16,484 nucleotides of DNA from DATHSY01 sp046729855 (GCA_046729855.1 JBKPHM010000074.1:1-16484), one strand, 5' to 3'. Positions 7,802 to 13,738 are shown, numbered from the stretch's first letter. The notes: a model not told the origin generated them from the sequence alone. Translations and numbers: made by a program.

Positions 7802-7966
7802 TGCTAATGGATCAGTGCTCCTGGCACGACACCCCACCAGCCGTCCACCTCCCCAGCGACCGACAGGGGCGCGATCTACCCTCAGGGCTCCCGGCCCAGC
7901 ATCCAGAGTGCTCTCCTGTCGGTGGCTCGGGAGGAAGTTTCCTACGGTTCTTCGGAGCCATTAGCA
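7802..7966 (-). ncRNA. Candidate bridge (seek) RNA in the 5' non-coding end of the IS110 element
   Basis: Read on the transposase strand, this 165-nt stretch folds as follows. Outer arms TGCTAATGG/CCATTAGCA (7958-7966 with 7802-7810) close it. A 5' hairpin AGGAA-AC-TTCCT (7932-7943) comes next. A first large loop is closed by ACCGACAGG/CCTGTCGGT (7915-7923 with 7859-7867) around an inner hairpin GGGC-CGGGA-GCCC. A second loop has GTGGGGTGTC (7837-7828), hairpin GTGC-CAGGA-GCAC (7827-7815) and GATCC (7813-7809). The 10-mer equals the element's right end including the C of the core, and GATCC is complementary to the first five bases of the left end. This matches the known order of target loop then donor loop, with left and right donor guides. 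The first loop shows no convincing match to the present flanks. Confidence 0.55.
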
Positions 7967-7996
7967 TCGACCTCTGCCTCACCCGGTTCCGCGATG

Positions 7997-8004
7997 GGAT
8001 CCAG
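7997..8004 (-). other. Proposed left end and CT core of the IS110 element
   Basis: On the minus strand the sequence reads GACGGT-CT-GGATCC. GGATC directly after the CT, plus the T of the core, can pair with GAUCCA of the candidate bridge RNA (7813-7808). This match is short (6 bp) and is convincing only together with the 10-base match at the other end. Confidence 0.4.
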
Positions 8005-8129
8005 ACCGTCCCGCTGCCGTTCGCGTCCCTGCTCCGTGGCCTCGCCGGTCCTGCTGTGCGGGCGAGGGAGTCCGGCTTCGGTTGGCGCGTCTTCGCGCCG
8101 CGGCCTCAAGGGGCATGTCGGGGCGGCAA

Positions 8130-8610
8130 CCGCCTGCTCGTTCGGGCGGGCCTGGATGACCGGGAGCTCGAGATCGCCGTGCTCCGCCATCAGCTGCGGA
8201 TGCTCGCCCGGGGAGGCAAGCGGCCCCCGCTACAGCACCGCCGACCGGGCCCTCCTCGCCGCGGCGAGCCGGTTCCTTCCTCGGGACCGGTGGTCGGCCT
8301 TCGGGGTCGTCCCCGACACGCTGAGGCGCTGGCGCCGCCAGCTCGAGGCCGGAAGGGGACGGAGACCGCGCCAGGGCCGGGGCGTCCTCCGATCGATCCG
8401 GCCCTTCGCCGGGCTGATCCTTCGGATGGGAAGGGAGAACCCCCGCTGGGGCTACCTCAGGATCAAAGGCGAGCTCCTTCAGCTCGCCATCATCACGGTC
8501 TCCGCCACCACGAACGTGCTGCGGCGGGGCGGCCTGGGGCCGGCGCCCCGGCGGATCGGACCGACGTGGAGGGAGTTCCTGCGGGCCCAAGCCCTGGCCC
8601 TGCTCCCCAC
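8130..8610 (+). pseudogene. Frameshifted, truncated integrase-type transposase (rve superfamily)
   Basis: Two reading frames carry consecutive parts of one integrase. Frame 1 (about 8150-8230) gives DRELEIAVLRHQLRMLAR, the N-terminal helix block of HTH/rve integrases. Frame 2 (about 8225-8610) continues with STADRALLAAASRFLPRDRW, then RENPRWGYLRIKGELL, VSATTNVLRRGGLGPAPRR and GPTWREFLRAQA. The shift lies near 8225-8235, in GCCCCCGC. Similarity stops right after REFLRAQA, where the first catalytic Asp strand should follow, so the whole DDE core is missing. The IS110 element abuts its 5' side. A C-terminal fragment of the same general family lies on the opposite strand at 13316-13507. It is non-functional. 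Confidence 0.8.
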
Positions 8611-9120
8611 CGGCTCCTGCGTCTTCGACTTGGAGGATCGGGCTCGGCGCGAGTCGGGCCCTGCGCCTCCGGTCGTCGATGCAGCGGGGCGACTCCCGCC
8701 CGACGAGGGGCATCGCCCGACGCCTCGTGCCGGTCCAGATCCCGCTGGTGATCAGCGAGAGCCCGCTCGAGAAGAGCTCCTCGACCCGAGGCTGGTGAGC
8801 CTGTCCGGATCGAGGTTGCGCGTCGCCCACCACCCGGCGGCAGGCGGCCTCGTGACGCGCCTGCCTGCCCTGCCTATCTTCGTTCTGTCGCCTGACCACG
8901 GCAGCGCTACCGGGGTCGCGTCGGCGTTTCGCGCACGGATGGGGTCGCGTCGGCGTTTCGCGCACGGTCGGCCGGCGGGTTCCGTTCCGGCCTCTGAACG
9001 CCGCCGATCTTCGCTCGTTGCCAGCGGTTCGATTGCGCGGCGTGGTTCGACGCTCGAGCGGCCGCCTGATCGAATACTTGTACCCAACAGGCCGGTGTGC
9101 GCGGCGCCCACGTCACTGCG
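8611..9120. other. Intergenic stretch with no recognised gene
   Basis: About 510 bp between the integrase remnant and the 3' end of the permease gene. Frames are open on both strands but are Arg/Pro/Gly-rich and show no family motif, so I read them as high-GC shadows. A plus-strand frame around 8690-8790 (LVPVQIPLVISESPLEKSSS) looks slightly more protein-like, but nothing identifies it. The only clear structure is the tandem duplication at 8912-8967. Confidence 0.6.
8912..8967. repeat. Exact 27-bp tandem duplication (period 29)
   Basis: Bases 8912-8938 and 8941-8967 are identical over 27 bp (beginning GGGGTCGCGTCGGCG and ending CGCGCACGG). They are separated by the dinucleotide AT. There are only two copies and no coding frame supports it. 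It may be a recent slippage duplication or an assembly artefact. Confidence 0.9.
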
Positions 9121-10413
9121 TCACGCCAGGACGAAGTAGCGCAACCAGACGTAGCCCGCGGAAAGCGCGATCGTCACCCCGGTGACGATGACGCCGTACT
9201 TCAGCCACTCGACGAACCGGATCTTGTGACCCGCTCGCGCGGCGAGACCGAGGACCACGACGTTGGCGCTCGCTCCGATCGATGTGGCGTTGCCTCCCAG
9301 GTCGGCGCCGAGTGCGAGCGACCACCAGAGCACGGTCGACGAGCCGGAACCGGCTCCGACCAGCTCGCGCACGACGGGCGCCATCGTGGCGACGTACGGG
9401 ATGTTGTCGACGATCGCGGACAGAACGGCCGACGCGATCAGCAGCGCCATCGCCGTGAGCAGCAGTCGATCGCCGGTGGCGTCGATCACGAACGTCGCCA
9501 GCTCGTGGATCACGCCGGCCTTCGTCAGTGCTCCGACCATGATGAACAAACCCATGAAGAACAGGAGCGTCTCCCACTCGACGTCCCGCAAGAACACGTC
9601 AGGCTCCTCCCTTGCGACCAACAGCAGCACGCCGGCCCCGAGCAAAGCGATGACCGACGGGTCGTAGTGGAGCACGCCGTGGAGAACGAACCCGATCGTC
9701 ACCACAGCGAGCACGGCGAGCGACCGAACCAGGAGCGGACCTGGGAGCAGTGCCTCGCGCTCGTCGAGCGCCATGATCTCGGCCGCCCGCTCGGGGCGGA
9801 AGACGAAGGCGCCGTCGCCGAACAGCCACCGGGACAACCCAACGAACACGATAAGCAGGATCAGGACGAGCGGCGCGAGGTTCGCGAGGAACGAGACGTA
9901 CGAGAGGTTCCCCTCGCTCGCGATGAGGATGTTCGGTGGGTCGCCGACCAGCGTGGCCGTGCCACCGATGTTCGACGCCATTGCCTCGGCGATCAGGAAC
10001 GGAACCGGAGGAACCCCCAGACGCTCGGCGATCAGCAGCGTCACCGGGGCGACGAGCAGCACCGTGGTCACGTTGTCCAGCAGCGCCGACGCGACGGCCG
10101 TTATGAGGATCAGCATGACGAGGATCCGGAACGGCCGCCCACGAGCCCGTTTCGCAGACCAGATCGCGAGGTACTCGAACAGCCCAGTCCGGCGGACGAC
10201 CGCGACGATGATCATCATCCCGAGCAGCAGGAAGACCACGTTCCAGTCGACGCCGGTCCGCTCGGAGCTGAACGCGTCGCCGGCATCGACGACCCGGAAG
10301 AGCAGCATCAGCGCGGCGCCGCCGAGCGCCACGACGACGCGGTGGACCCATTCCGTCGCGATCAGGACATAGGCGACGACGAACACGGTGATGACGAGGG
10401 CCTCGTCGATCAT
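9121..10413 (-). CDS. ArsB/NhaD-type ion permease (SLC13/IT superfamily), possible Na+/H+ antiporter
   Basis: This 430-residue polytopic membrane protein starts at ATG 10413 (MIDEALVITVFVVAYVLIA). The frame continues upstream only because the CBS gene lies there in another frame. About eleven hydrophobic segments are seen. The first repeat has SALLDNVTTVLLVAPVTLLIAER and ASNIGGTATLVGDPPNILIAS, the signature of ArsB/NhaD and P-protein permeases. The second repeat has the matching SAIVDNIPYVATMAPVVREL and ALGADLGGNATSIGASANVV. Members move arsenite, Na+/H+ or dicarboxylates; no arsenic gene is nearby. The start overlaps the CBS gene stop as ATGA, so translation is probably coupled. The same leader element precedes this pair and nhaA, which favours a cation/H+ antiport role; this is inference. 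The stop is TGA at 9121. Confidence 0.9.
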   Translation of the reverse strand: MIDEALVITVFVVAYVLIATEWVHRVVVALGGAALMLLFRVVDAGDAFSSERTGVDWNVVFLLLGMMIIVAVVRRTGLFEYLAIWSAKRARGRPFRILVMLILITAVASALLDNVTTVLLVAPVTLLIAERLGVPPVPFLIAEAMASNIGGTATLVGDPPNILIASEGNLSYVSFLANLAPLVLILLIVFVGLSRWLFGDGAFVFRPERAAEIMALDEREALLPGPLLVRSLAVLAVVTIGFVLHGVLHYDPSVIALLGAGVLLLVAREEPDVFLRDVEWETLLFFMGLFIMVGALTKAGVIHELATFVIDATGDRLLLTAMALLIASAVLSAIVDNIPYVATMAPVVRELVGAGSGSSTVLWWSLALGADLGGNATSIGASANVVVLGLAARAGHKIRFVEWLKYGVIVTGVTIALSAGYVWLRYFVLA

Positions 10414-10856
10414 CGCGACGCAAGAAGGTGACTCAGCAGATCCTCGATCGTGATGCCCCCGATCAGCGCGTCGTCCTCGATCACCCCGACCATGGGGGCA
10501 GGGACCCGCACCATGACGGAGGCGACCTCGATGAGCGTCGCGTCGGCGTCCACGATCGGTTCCTCGTCGACGTCCTCGGGCAGCAGGTCGGCAACGGAGC
10601 GCCCACGGAGCCGGTCCGCGAGGACGTCGGCGGCGTTCTCCGCGACCACGCGAGCCAGGGCCGTATCCTGCTCGACGTAGGGCGGGAGCAGCTGACGGAG
10701 CAGCATCGAATCGCTCAGCACGCCGACGAGCCGCCCCTCGGCGTCCAGGACGAGCACCGCTCGAACCTGTGGGCGGGCGAGCTGGGCCATGGCCGCCGTA
10801 GCCGGGTCGTCGCTGCGAACGGTCGGCTGCGGGCTGACCAGGTTGCGCGCCTTCAT
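10410..10856 (-). CDS. Two-CBS-domain protein
   Basis: This 148-residue protein starts at ATG 10856 (MKARNLVSPQPTVRSDD), preceded by GGAGAGGAG. The upstream extension of the frame to 11582 is Arg-rich and carries the leader, so I reject it. CBS domain 1 spans residues ~1-60 (AVLVLDAEGRLVGVLSDSMLL). CBS domain 2 spans ~88-148 (ADATLIEVASVMVRVPAPMVGVIEDDALIGGITIEDLL). Paired CBS domains form a Bateman module that binds adenine nucleotides and gates partner proteins, including transporters. The permease gene overlaps its stop by ATGA, so this is probably the cytosolic regulatory subunit of that permease. An RNA leader element and a stable hairpin lie between the promoter and the ribosome-binding site. 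Confidence 0.9.
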   Translation of the reverse strand: MKARNLVSPQPTVRSDDPATAAMAQLARPQVRAVLVLDAEGRLVGVLSDSMLLRQLLPPYVEQDTALARVVAENAADVLADRLRGRSVADLLPEDVDEEPIVDADATLIEVASVMVRVPAPMVGVIEDDALIGGITIEDLLSHLLASR

Positions 10857-10868
10857 GCCTGTTCTCCT

Positions 10869-10889
10869 CTCCGCGTCGCCGACGCGGAG
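10869..10889 (-). promoter_or_regulatory. 9-bp hairpin directly before the CBS gene ribosome-binding site
   Basis: On the minus strand CTCCGCGTC-GGC-GACGCGGAG forms a perfect 9-bp stem with a 3-nt loop. The Shine-Dalgarno AGGAG begins next to it, 12-15 nt before the ATG at 10856. The hairpin could be the expression platform of the leader element upstream. There is no T-run, so it is not a typical terminator. Confidence 0.5.
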
Positions 10890-10935
10890 CGTACCTCGGA
10901 GCAGGGACGAAACCGGTCGGCGCGCGCACTCGCTC

Positions 10936-10961
10936 GTGCCGACCAGGCTTCCCGGCGCACC
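10936..10961 (-). promoter_or_regulatory. 26-nt leader element, copy upstream of the CBS-permease pair (riboswitch-like)
   Basis: Read on the minus strand it begins GGTGCGCCGGGAAG and ends CTGGTCGGCAC. It is identical to the element at 13154-13179 in front of nhaA except for one base (plus-strand 10947 G, 13165 A). The 3' part GGTCGGC can pair with GCCGACC just downstream (plus 10915-10921). Alternatively GUGC near its 5' end can pair with its own terminal GCAC. It sits about 80 nt before the CBS start codon. Sharing between two unlinked transporter leaders argues for a structured cis-regulatory RNA or a protein-binding mRNA site. Confidence 0.65.
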
Positions 10962-10972
10962 GTCCGTTCGGT

Positions 10973-10993
10973 TGACGAACGACTGATTCGTCA
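10973..10993. promoter_or_regulatory. 7-bp inverted repeat upstream of the leader element
   Basis: TGACGAA-CGACTGA-TTCGTCA is a perfect 7-bp inverted repeat with a 7-nt spacer. It lies 12 nt upstream (minus-strand sense) of the 26-nt leader element. The position and symmetry fit a dimeric repressor operator overlapping the promoter of the CBS-permease pair, or a first RNA hairpin. No such repeat is seen in front of nhaA. Confidence 0.4.
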
Positions 10994-11389
10994 TTGGATC
11001 CACGCCGATCCCGAACCTGCGAGGAGAAGAGCGAAAAGTCCTGGCCGAAGCCCCGGTCGGGATGCGCTGGCTCGGTCGATTCGGGGAGCTTTCGCTACGA
11101 GATCTGTCTGTGGCGGGGAGGCTCCGTCCCGCATCTCGCGTACGTGGTGTCGAGTCCGGTCCGGGTTGCGACCGACATCGCTCGCGCGCAGCGGGTGCTC
11201 GATTTGGCGCCGGCAGTCCCGACAGCCGTGTGCCGCCGCGATGAGCTTCGCACCGACGACGTGTAGAATTCCAACTCGCTGATCTCTTGGCTTCTCGCCC
11301 GCTCCGGCATCGACACCGAGCGACTGCACCCACCTGCCCGCGGCCGAGCTCCCGGGTGGGACGCCGGTCCTGTGCTGGCACGACGCTAG
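10994..11389 (+). pseudogene. Conserved hypothetical protein interrupted by an in-frame TAG at a Trp codon
   Basis: The frame from TTG 10994 encodes SFRYEICLWRGGSVPHLAYVVSSPVRVATD and then VLDLAPAVPTAVCRRDEL. It stops at TAG 11264-11266 and continues in the same frame as NSNSLISWLLARSG and PPARGRAPGWDAGPVLARR to TAG 11387-11389. From memory, actinobacterial homologues have a WNSNS-type motif followed by SWLL and GRAPGWDAG, so the TAG replaces a Trp codon (TGG to TAG). Both halves look conserved, so this is one gene broken by a nonsense change, not two genes. The start codon is uncertain and I see no good Shine-Dalgarno, so the 5' end may also be lost. Family function is unknown to me. Confidence 0.65.
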
Positions 11390-11578
11390 ATCCAACGCGG
11401 GACATCAACAGCGCCCTGACGGGCAACATCGGTCGGCCGACTACCAGAAGGACAGCAATATTCGTGCAAGACGGAGGATCGCAACCCAGCAGAACACCGC
11501 GAGAAGGATGTCGATCAGCGCCGACCCCGTATCGAGCAGGCGGAATACCCGATCCCGATGCGACGGCTGGCCTGACGA
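11390..11578 (-). other. Spacer with a hydrophobic frame following the small-protein stop codon
   Basis: On the minus strand, directly after the TGA of the 76-residue protein gene and in the same frame, the sequence reads on for 45 codons to a TAG at 11441-11443. It includes LIDILLAVFCWVAILRLARILLSFW, a convincing membrane helix. No ATG, GTG or TTG start precedes the helix, so it is not a clear separate gene. It may be a lost C-terminal extension or a degenerate small membrane protein. The remainder (11390-11440) shows nothing. Confidence 0.3.
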
Positions 11579-11809
11579 TCACTCGAGTGGTTCGATTTGC
11601 GCAATCGCAGCGTCGAGCAGCGAGACAGCACGGGCCGCTACGTCAGCGGCGACATCATCGGGCTGACTCTCGATCCGCTGCTTGGCCATTACCAACGCAA
11701 CGCGTCTACCGAGTGCCGTCTGGCGCAACTCGCTGACCGCGTGCTCTTCGTCTCCATCCTCGGCGGCGAGAGCGATCGCCCGTTCGAAGACGGCGTCTGA
11801 TGTACTCAT
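11579..11809 (-). CDS. Small helical protein of unknown function (paralogue 1), coupled to nhaA
   Basis: This 76-residue soluble, all-helical-looking protein starts at ATG 11809 with GGAGG six nt upstream. The start overlaps the nhaA stop as ATGA. The pattern is FERAIALAAEDGDEEHAVSELRQTALGRRVALVMAKQRIE, then an acidic linker and ARAVSLLDAAIAQIE. The same pattern (RERALALA-x-G-DD-AVEEL-AAGKRVAIVMARQELE...AASLL-RAL) occurs at 14081-14324 and 15850-16086, so this is a local three-member family. I do not recognise it and find no catalytic motif, metal site or DNA-binding fold. Coupling to an antiporter gene suggests a stress-related or regulatory accessory role; this is only inference. Confidence 0.75.
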   Translation of the reverse strand: MSTSDAVFERAIALAAEDGDEEHAVSELRQTALGRRVALVMAKQRIESQPDDVAADVAARAVSLLDAAIAQIEPLE

Positions 11810-13143
11810 CCCGTTCCTCCTCTACCGTTCCATGAGCGGAGAATCAGTGCACCGAGCGTTCCTGCAAGTAGCGACGCAATGAGAACGGCTACCCTCGCCG
11901 CCTCGATGTCGTTTGCACCCTCGAAGCCGAGCTCGGTCATGAACAACGCGACCGTGAACCCGATCCCCGCAAGGACGGACGCCCCTAGCAGCAGCCGCGT
12001 CGTCACGCTCGCCGGAAGGCGACCCCAGCGCAGGCGGCGAACCAGCCAGACGGCGCCGGCGATACCGACCGGCTTTCCGACGACCAGACCCAGCACGATC
12101 CCGCCGCCGACCGGTCCGGTCGCCGCCTCGACAACCCCGGTGTCCAGCTCCACCCCCGCGTTCGCGAGTGCGAACGTCGGCAGGACGGCGCGGCTCGTCC
12201 ATGGATGCAGCGCGTCCTCCAGCCTCGCGATCGGCGAGGCGGCGTCGCGCGACAGAGATGCCGCGTAGAGCCAGTAAGGGGCATCGGCTTCGGGGTGGGA
12301 TGGCTGTGCATCGGCTTCGCGGGCCGCCCACCGCACTTCGTCGCGAGTGATCGGCGAGCGCCATACCGGTGCCGATGGCGTGAGCATCGCCAGCACGACG
12401 CCGGTGATCGCTGGATGAATGCCGGACCGGTCTAGCGCGATCCACAGGGCAACTCCGAGCACCACGTACGGGATCAACGACGACACGCGGAGGAGTCGAG
12501 TCGCGATGACCACAATCACGACGATCCCCACGGCCGCGGCGAACGGCGGGACCTGGATACCCTCTGCGTAGAACAGCGCGATCACAACGATCGCGCCGAC
12601 GTCATCGACAATCGCCAGAGTCAGGAGGAACGCTCTTAGCGAACTGGGGGCACGAGGTACGGCGAGCGTGAGCACGCCGAGCGCGAACGCGATGTCCGTC
12701 GCGACCGTGACACCCCAACCCTGCGCCTCCGTCTCAGCGTTCAGCAGCAGGTAGAGCGATGCTGGGACGACCATCCCGCCCAGGGCCGCGAACGCGGGCA
12801 ACGCGAGCTTCCTTCGATCCCGAAGCTCGCCCGTCGTGACCTCGCGCTTGATCTCGATACCAACGATGAGGAAGAACAGCGCCATGAGCCCATCGTTGAC
12901 CCAGTGACGCGCGTCCTTGGCGAGCTCCCATCCTCCGACCTCCACGCGGAGGACGGCGTCCCAGAGCCCCTCGTACAGATGTCGGAAAGGCGAGTTGGCC
13001 CACGCGAGCGCAAACATCCCCGCGGCAAGGAGGAGCAGTGCGGATGCTTCTTCGGTGCGAAGAAAGTCCTTCAGCGGCCGGCGTGACGTCGCCGACGAGG
13101 AACGCGTCGACGCTGCAGCGAGAGTACGCCGCCTGTTGACCAT
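11806..13143 (-). CDS. nhaA: Na+/H+ antiporter NhaA
   Basis: This 445-residue inner-membrane antiporter exchanges Na+ or Li+ for protons. After an Arg-rich cytosolic N-terminus, LRTEEASALLLLAAGMFALAWANSP matches the NhaA N-terminal helix. Family signatures follow: WVNDGLMALFFLIVGIEIKRE, the Asp in VATDIAFALGVL, the ion-site Asp pair in LAIVDDVGAIVVIALFY, PTFALANAGV, VGKPVGI, and GIGFTVALFM in the last helices. All ion-site residues are present and length is normal apart from an extended loop near residues 270-310. The start is ATG 13143 with GGAG six nt upstream, and both lie in a strong hairpin formed with the conserved leader element. Its stop overlaps the next gene's start (ATGA). Confidence 0.96.
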   Translation of the reverse strand: MVNRRRTLAAASTRSSSATSRRPLKDFLRTEEASALLLLAAGMFALAWANSPFRHLYEGLWDAVLRVEVGGWELAKDARHWVNDGLMALFFLIVGIEIKREVTTGELRDRRKLALPAFAALGGMVVPASLYLLLNAETEAQGWGVTVATDIAFALGVLTLAVPRAPSSLRAFLLTLAIVDDVGAIVVIALFYAEGIQVPPFAAAVGIVVIVVIATRLLRVSSLIPYVVLGVALWIALDRSGIHPAITGVVLAMLTPSAPVWRSPITRDEVRWAAREADAQPSHPEADAPYWLYAASLSRDAASPIARLEDALHPWTSRAVLPTFALANAGVELDTGVVEAATGPVGGGIVLGLVVGKPVGIAGAVWLVRRLRWGRLPASVTTRLLLGASVLAGIGFTVALFMTELGFEGANDIEAARVAVLIASLLAGTLGALILRSWNGRGGTG

Positions 13144-13179
13144 GGTCGGCTCCGTGCCGACCAGACTTCCCGGCGCACC
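13143..13179 (-). promoter_or_regulatory. nhaA leader: conserved 26-nt element plus start-codon-sequestering hairpin (riboswitch-like)
   Basis: The 26-nt element (13154-13179) differs at one base from the copy at 10936-10961. On the minus strand its 3' part forms TGGTCGGC-ACGGA-GCCGACCA, a perfect 8-bp stem. The loop plus flanking base contain the Shine-Dalgarno GGAG, and the last stem base is the A of the AUG. An exclusive alternative pairs GUGC near the element's 5' end with its terminal GCAC, which breaks the hairpin. Two exclusive folds around a start codon are what a translational switch needs. The known nhaA-I/nhaA-II Li+-sensing RNAs also precede nhaA genes, but I cannot confirm a match to them. 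Confidence 0.6.
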
Positions 13180-13192
13180 TTCTCTTGCACGA

Positions 13193-13222
13193 ATCCTACC
13201 GAACCGAGCCCGGGTAAGTCCA
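13193..13222 (-). promoter_or_regulatory. Possible promoter of nhaA
   Basis: On the minus strand TGGACT (13222-13217) and TAGGAT (13198-13193) are spaced by 18 nt. Each matches four of six bases of the housekeeping consensus. Transcription would start near 13186, just before the conserved leader element, giving a leader of about 40 nt. This is weak evidence on its own; the position relative to the element is the main support. Confidence 0.3.
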
Positions 13223-13315
13223 CAGCGGGACGTCCGTCCCAGACTTAATGGAGCCCCCAGGCTTTGCGGATGGTGGGGGAGGCGATCTCCGTAGCCAACT
13301 GCTCAGTCATCGTGG

Positions 13316-13507
13316 TCAGAGAGTCTGAGAGAGAGTCGGAAGTCCGGAATCGCGCTCGTGCGGCTCGACCGTGTTAGTGATGAGTCCGTCGAGGGCCCTG
13401 TTCCTCACGATCTCGCACGCCGGGAGATGCTCTGTTCCGGAATCGATCGTCTTAGGCGCGGCGAGGTCGATCCCGCGGTGCGGCCGGTGTGTGTTGTACC
13501 TGCATAA
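13316..13507 (-). pseudogene. C-terminal fragment of an integrase-type transposase
   Basis: One minus-strand frame gives RYNTHRPHRGIDLAAP, the hallmark C-terminal end of rve-family integrases. It continues as a variable tail (VRNRALDGLITNTVEPHERD) to a TGA at 13316-13318. An in-frame stop lies at 13523-13525 and no catalytic core precedes it. It is of the same general family as the N-terminal remnant at 8130-8610, in the opposite orientation. The two pieces could be ends of one element type rearranged around the transporter genes, or separate copies. Confidence 0.7.
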
Positions 13508-13738
13508 GAATCCTGGCTGAGGTCACCTTGAGCCGGAACGGGACCCTGACGTAGGGTCCGCGCACCGGGACAGGGGCTTCGGGAGAGCCAGGACGGGCAG
13601 GCCGTCGAGACACTATGGGCCGCGAGCCCGCTGTTGTAATTGGCCGCCCCCGCGACCGATCCGGTTGTGCCGTGAGCACGCATCCGTAGTTGTCGTTCGT
13701 CCCGCCTGGCCTCCGCCACCGACAGGAGAGGAGGCGAG
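13508..13738. other. Spacer before the IS110 fragment
   Basis: No gene is recognised. It holds a GC-rich stem, GGGACCCTGACGTAGGGTCC (13540-13559; arms GGACCCT/AGGGTCC). The last ~100 bp lead into a strong Shine-Dalgarno (GGAGAGGAGG) for the transposase fragment. By analogy with IS110-group elements this should be that element's 5' non-coding end, but I could not identify a bridge-RNA fold. Confidence 0.4.

Larger units (their letters stand above)
6510..8004 (-). mobile_element. IS110-family insertion sequence (proposed full element, ~1.5 kb)
   Basis: The element contains one DEDD-type transposase on the minus strand and about 250 nt of non-coding DNA 5' of it, the layout of IS110-group elements. 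I place the ends at two CT core dinucleotides (read on the minus strand): 6511-6510 next to the dinB stop, and 8004-8003. Ten bases ending at the right-end core (GACACCCCAC, 6511-6520, plus strand) recur inside the non-coding region at 7828-7837. The first five bases after the left-end core (GGATC on the minus strand) are complementary to GAUCC of the same region. That is the guide logic known for bridge RNAs. The total of 1495 bp is normal for the family. No terminal inverted repeats are seen, as expected. The boundaries are inferred from these matches, not from comparison with an empty site. Confidence 0.7.

Noticed and set aside
6733..8751. 672-codon plus-strand frame across the IS110 element
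   Set aside because: Its first part is antisense to the transposase; its last part is one frame of the broken integrase. It is not a single gene.
9097..10431. 444-codon plus-strand frame antisense to the permease
   Set aside because: Extremely Arg/Asp/Gln/His-rich translation, typical of the complement of a hydrophobic membrane-protein gene.
10936..10961. Cobalamin or fluoride riboswitch as identity of the leader element
   Set aside because: GGGAA recalls the cobalamin class, but its other conserved blocks are absent and the leader is too short. The fluoride class core is not present.
10857..11582. N-terminal extension of the CBS protein (390-codon frame)
   Set aside because: The extension is low-complexity, covers the RNA leader and hairpins, and ATG 10856 has a strong Shine-Dalgarno.
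13239..13304. Short minus-strand frame MTEQLATEIASPTIRKAWGLH
   Set aside because: Only 21 codons with no ribosome-binding site or recognised family; it lies between an integrase scrap and the nhaA promoter region and is probably chance or another remnant.
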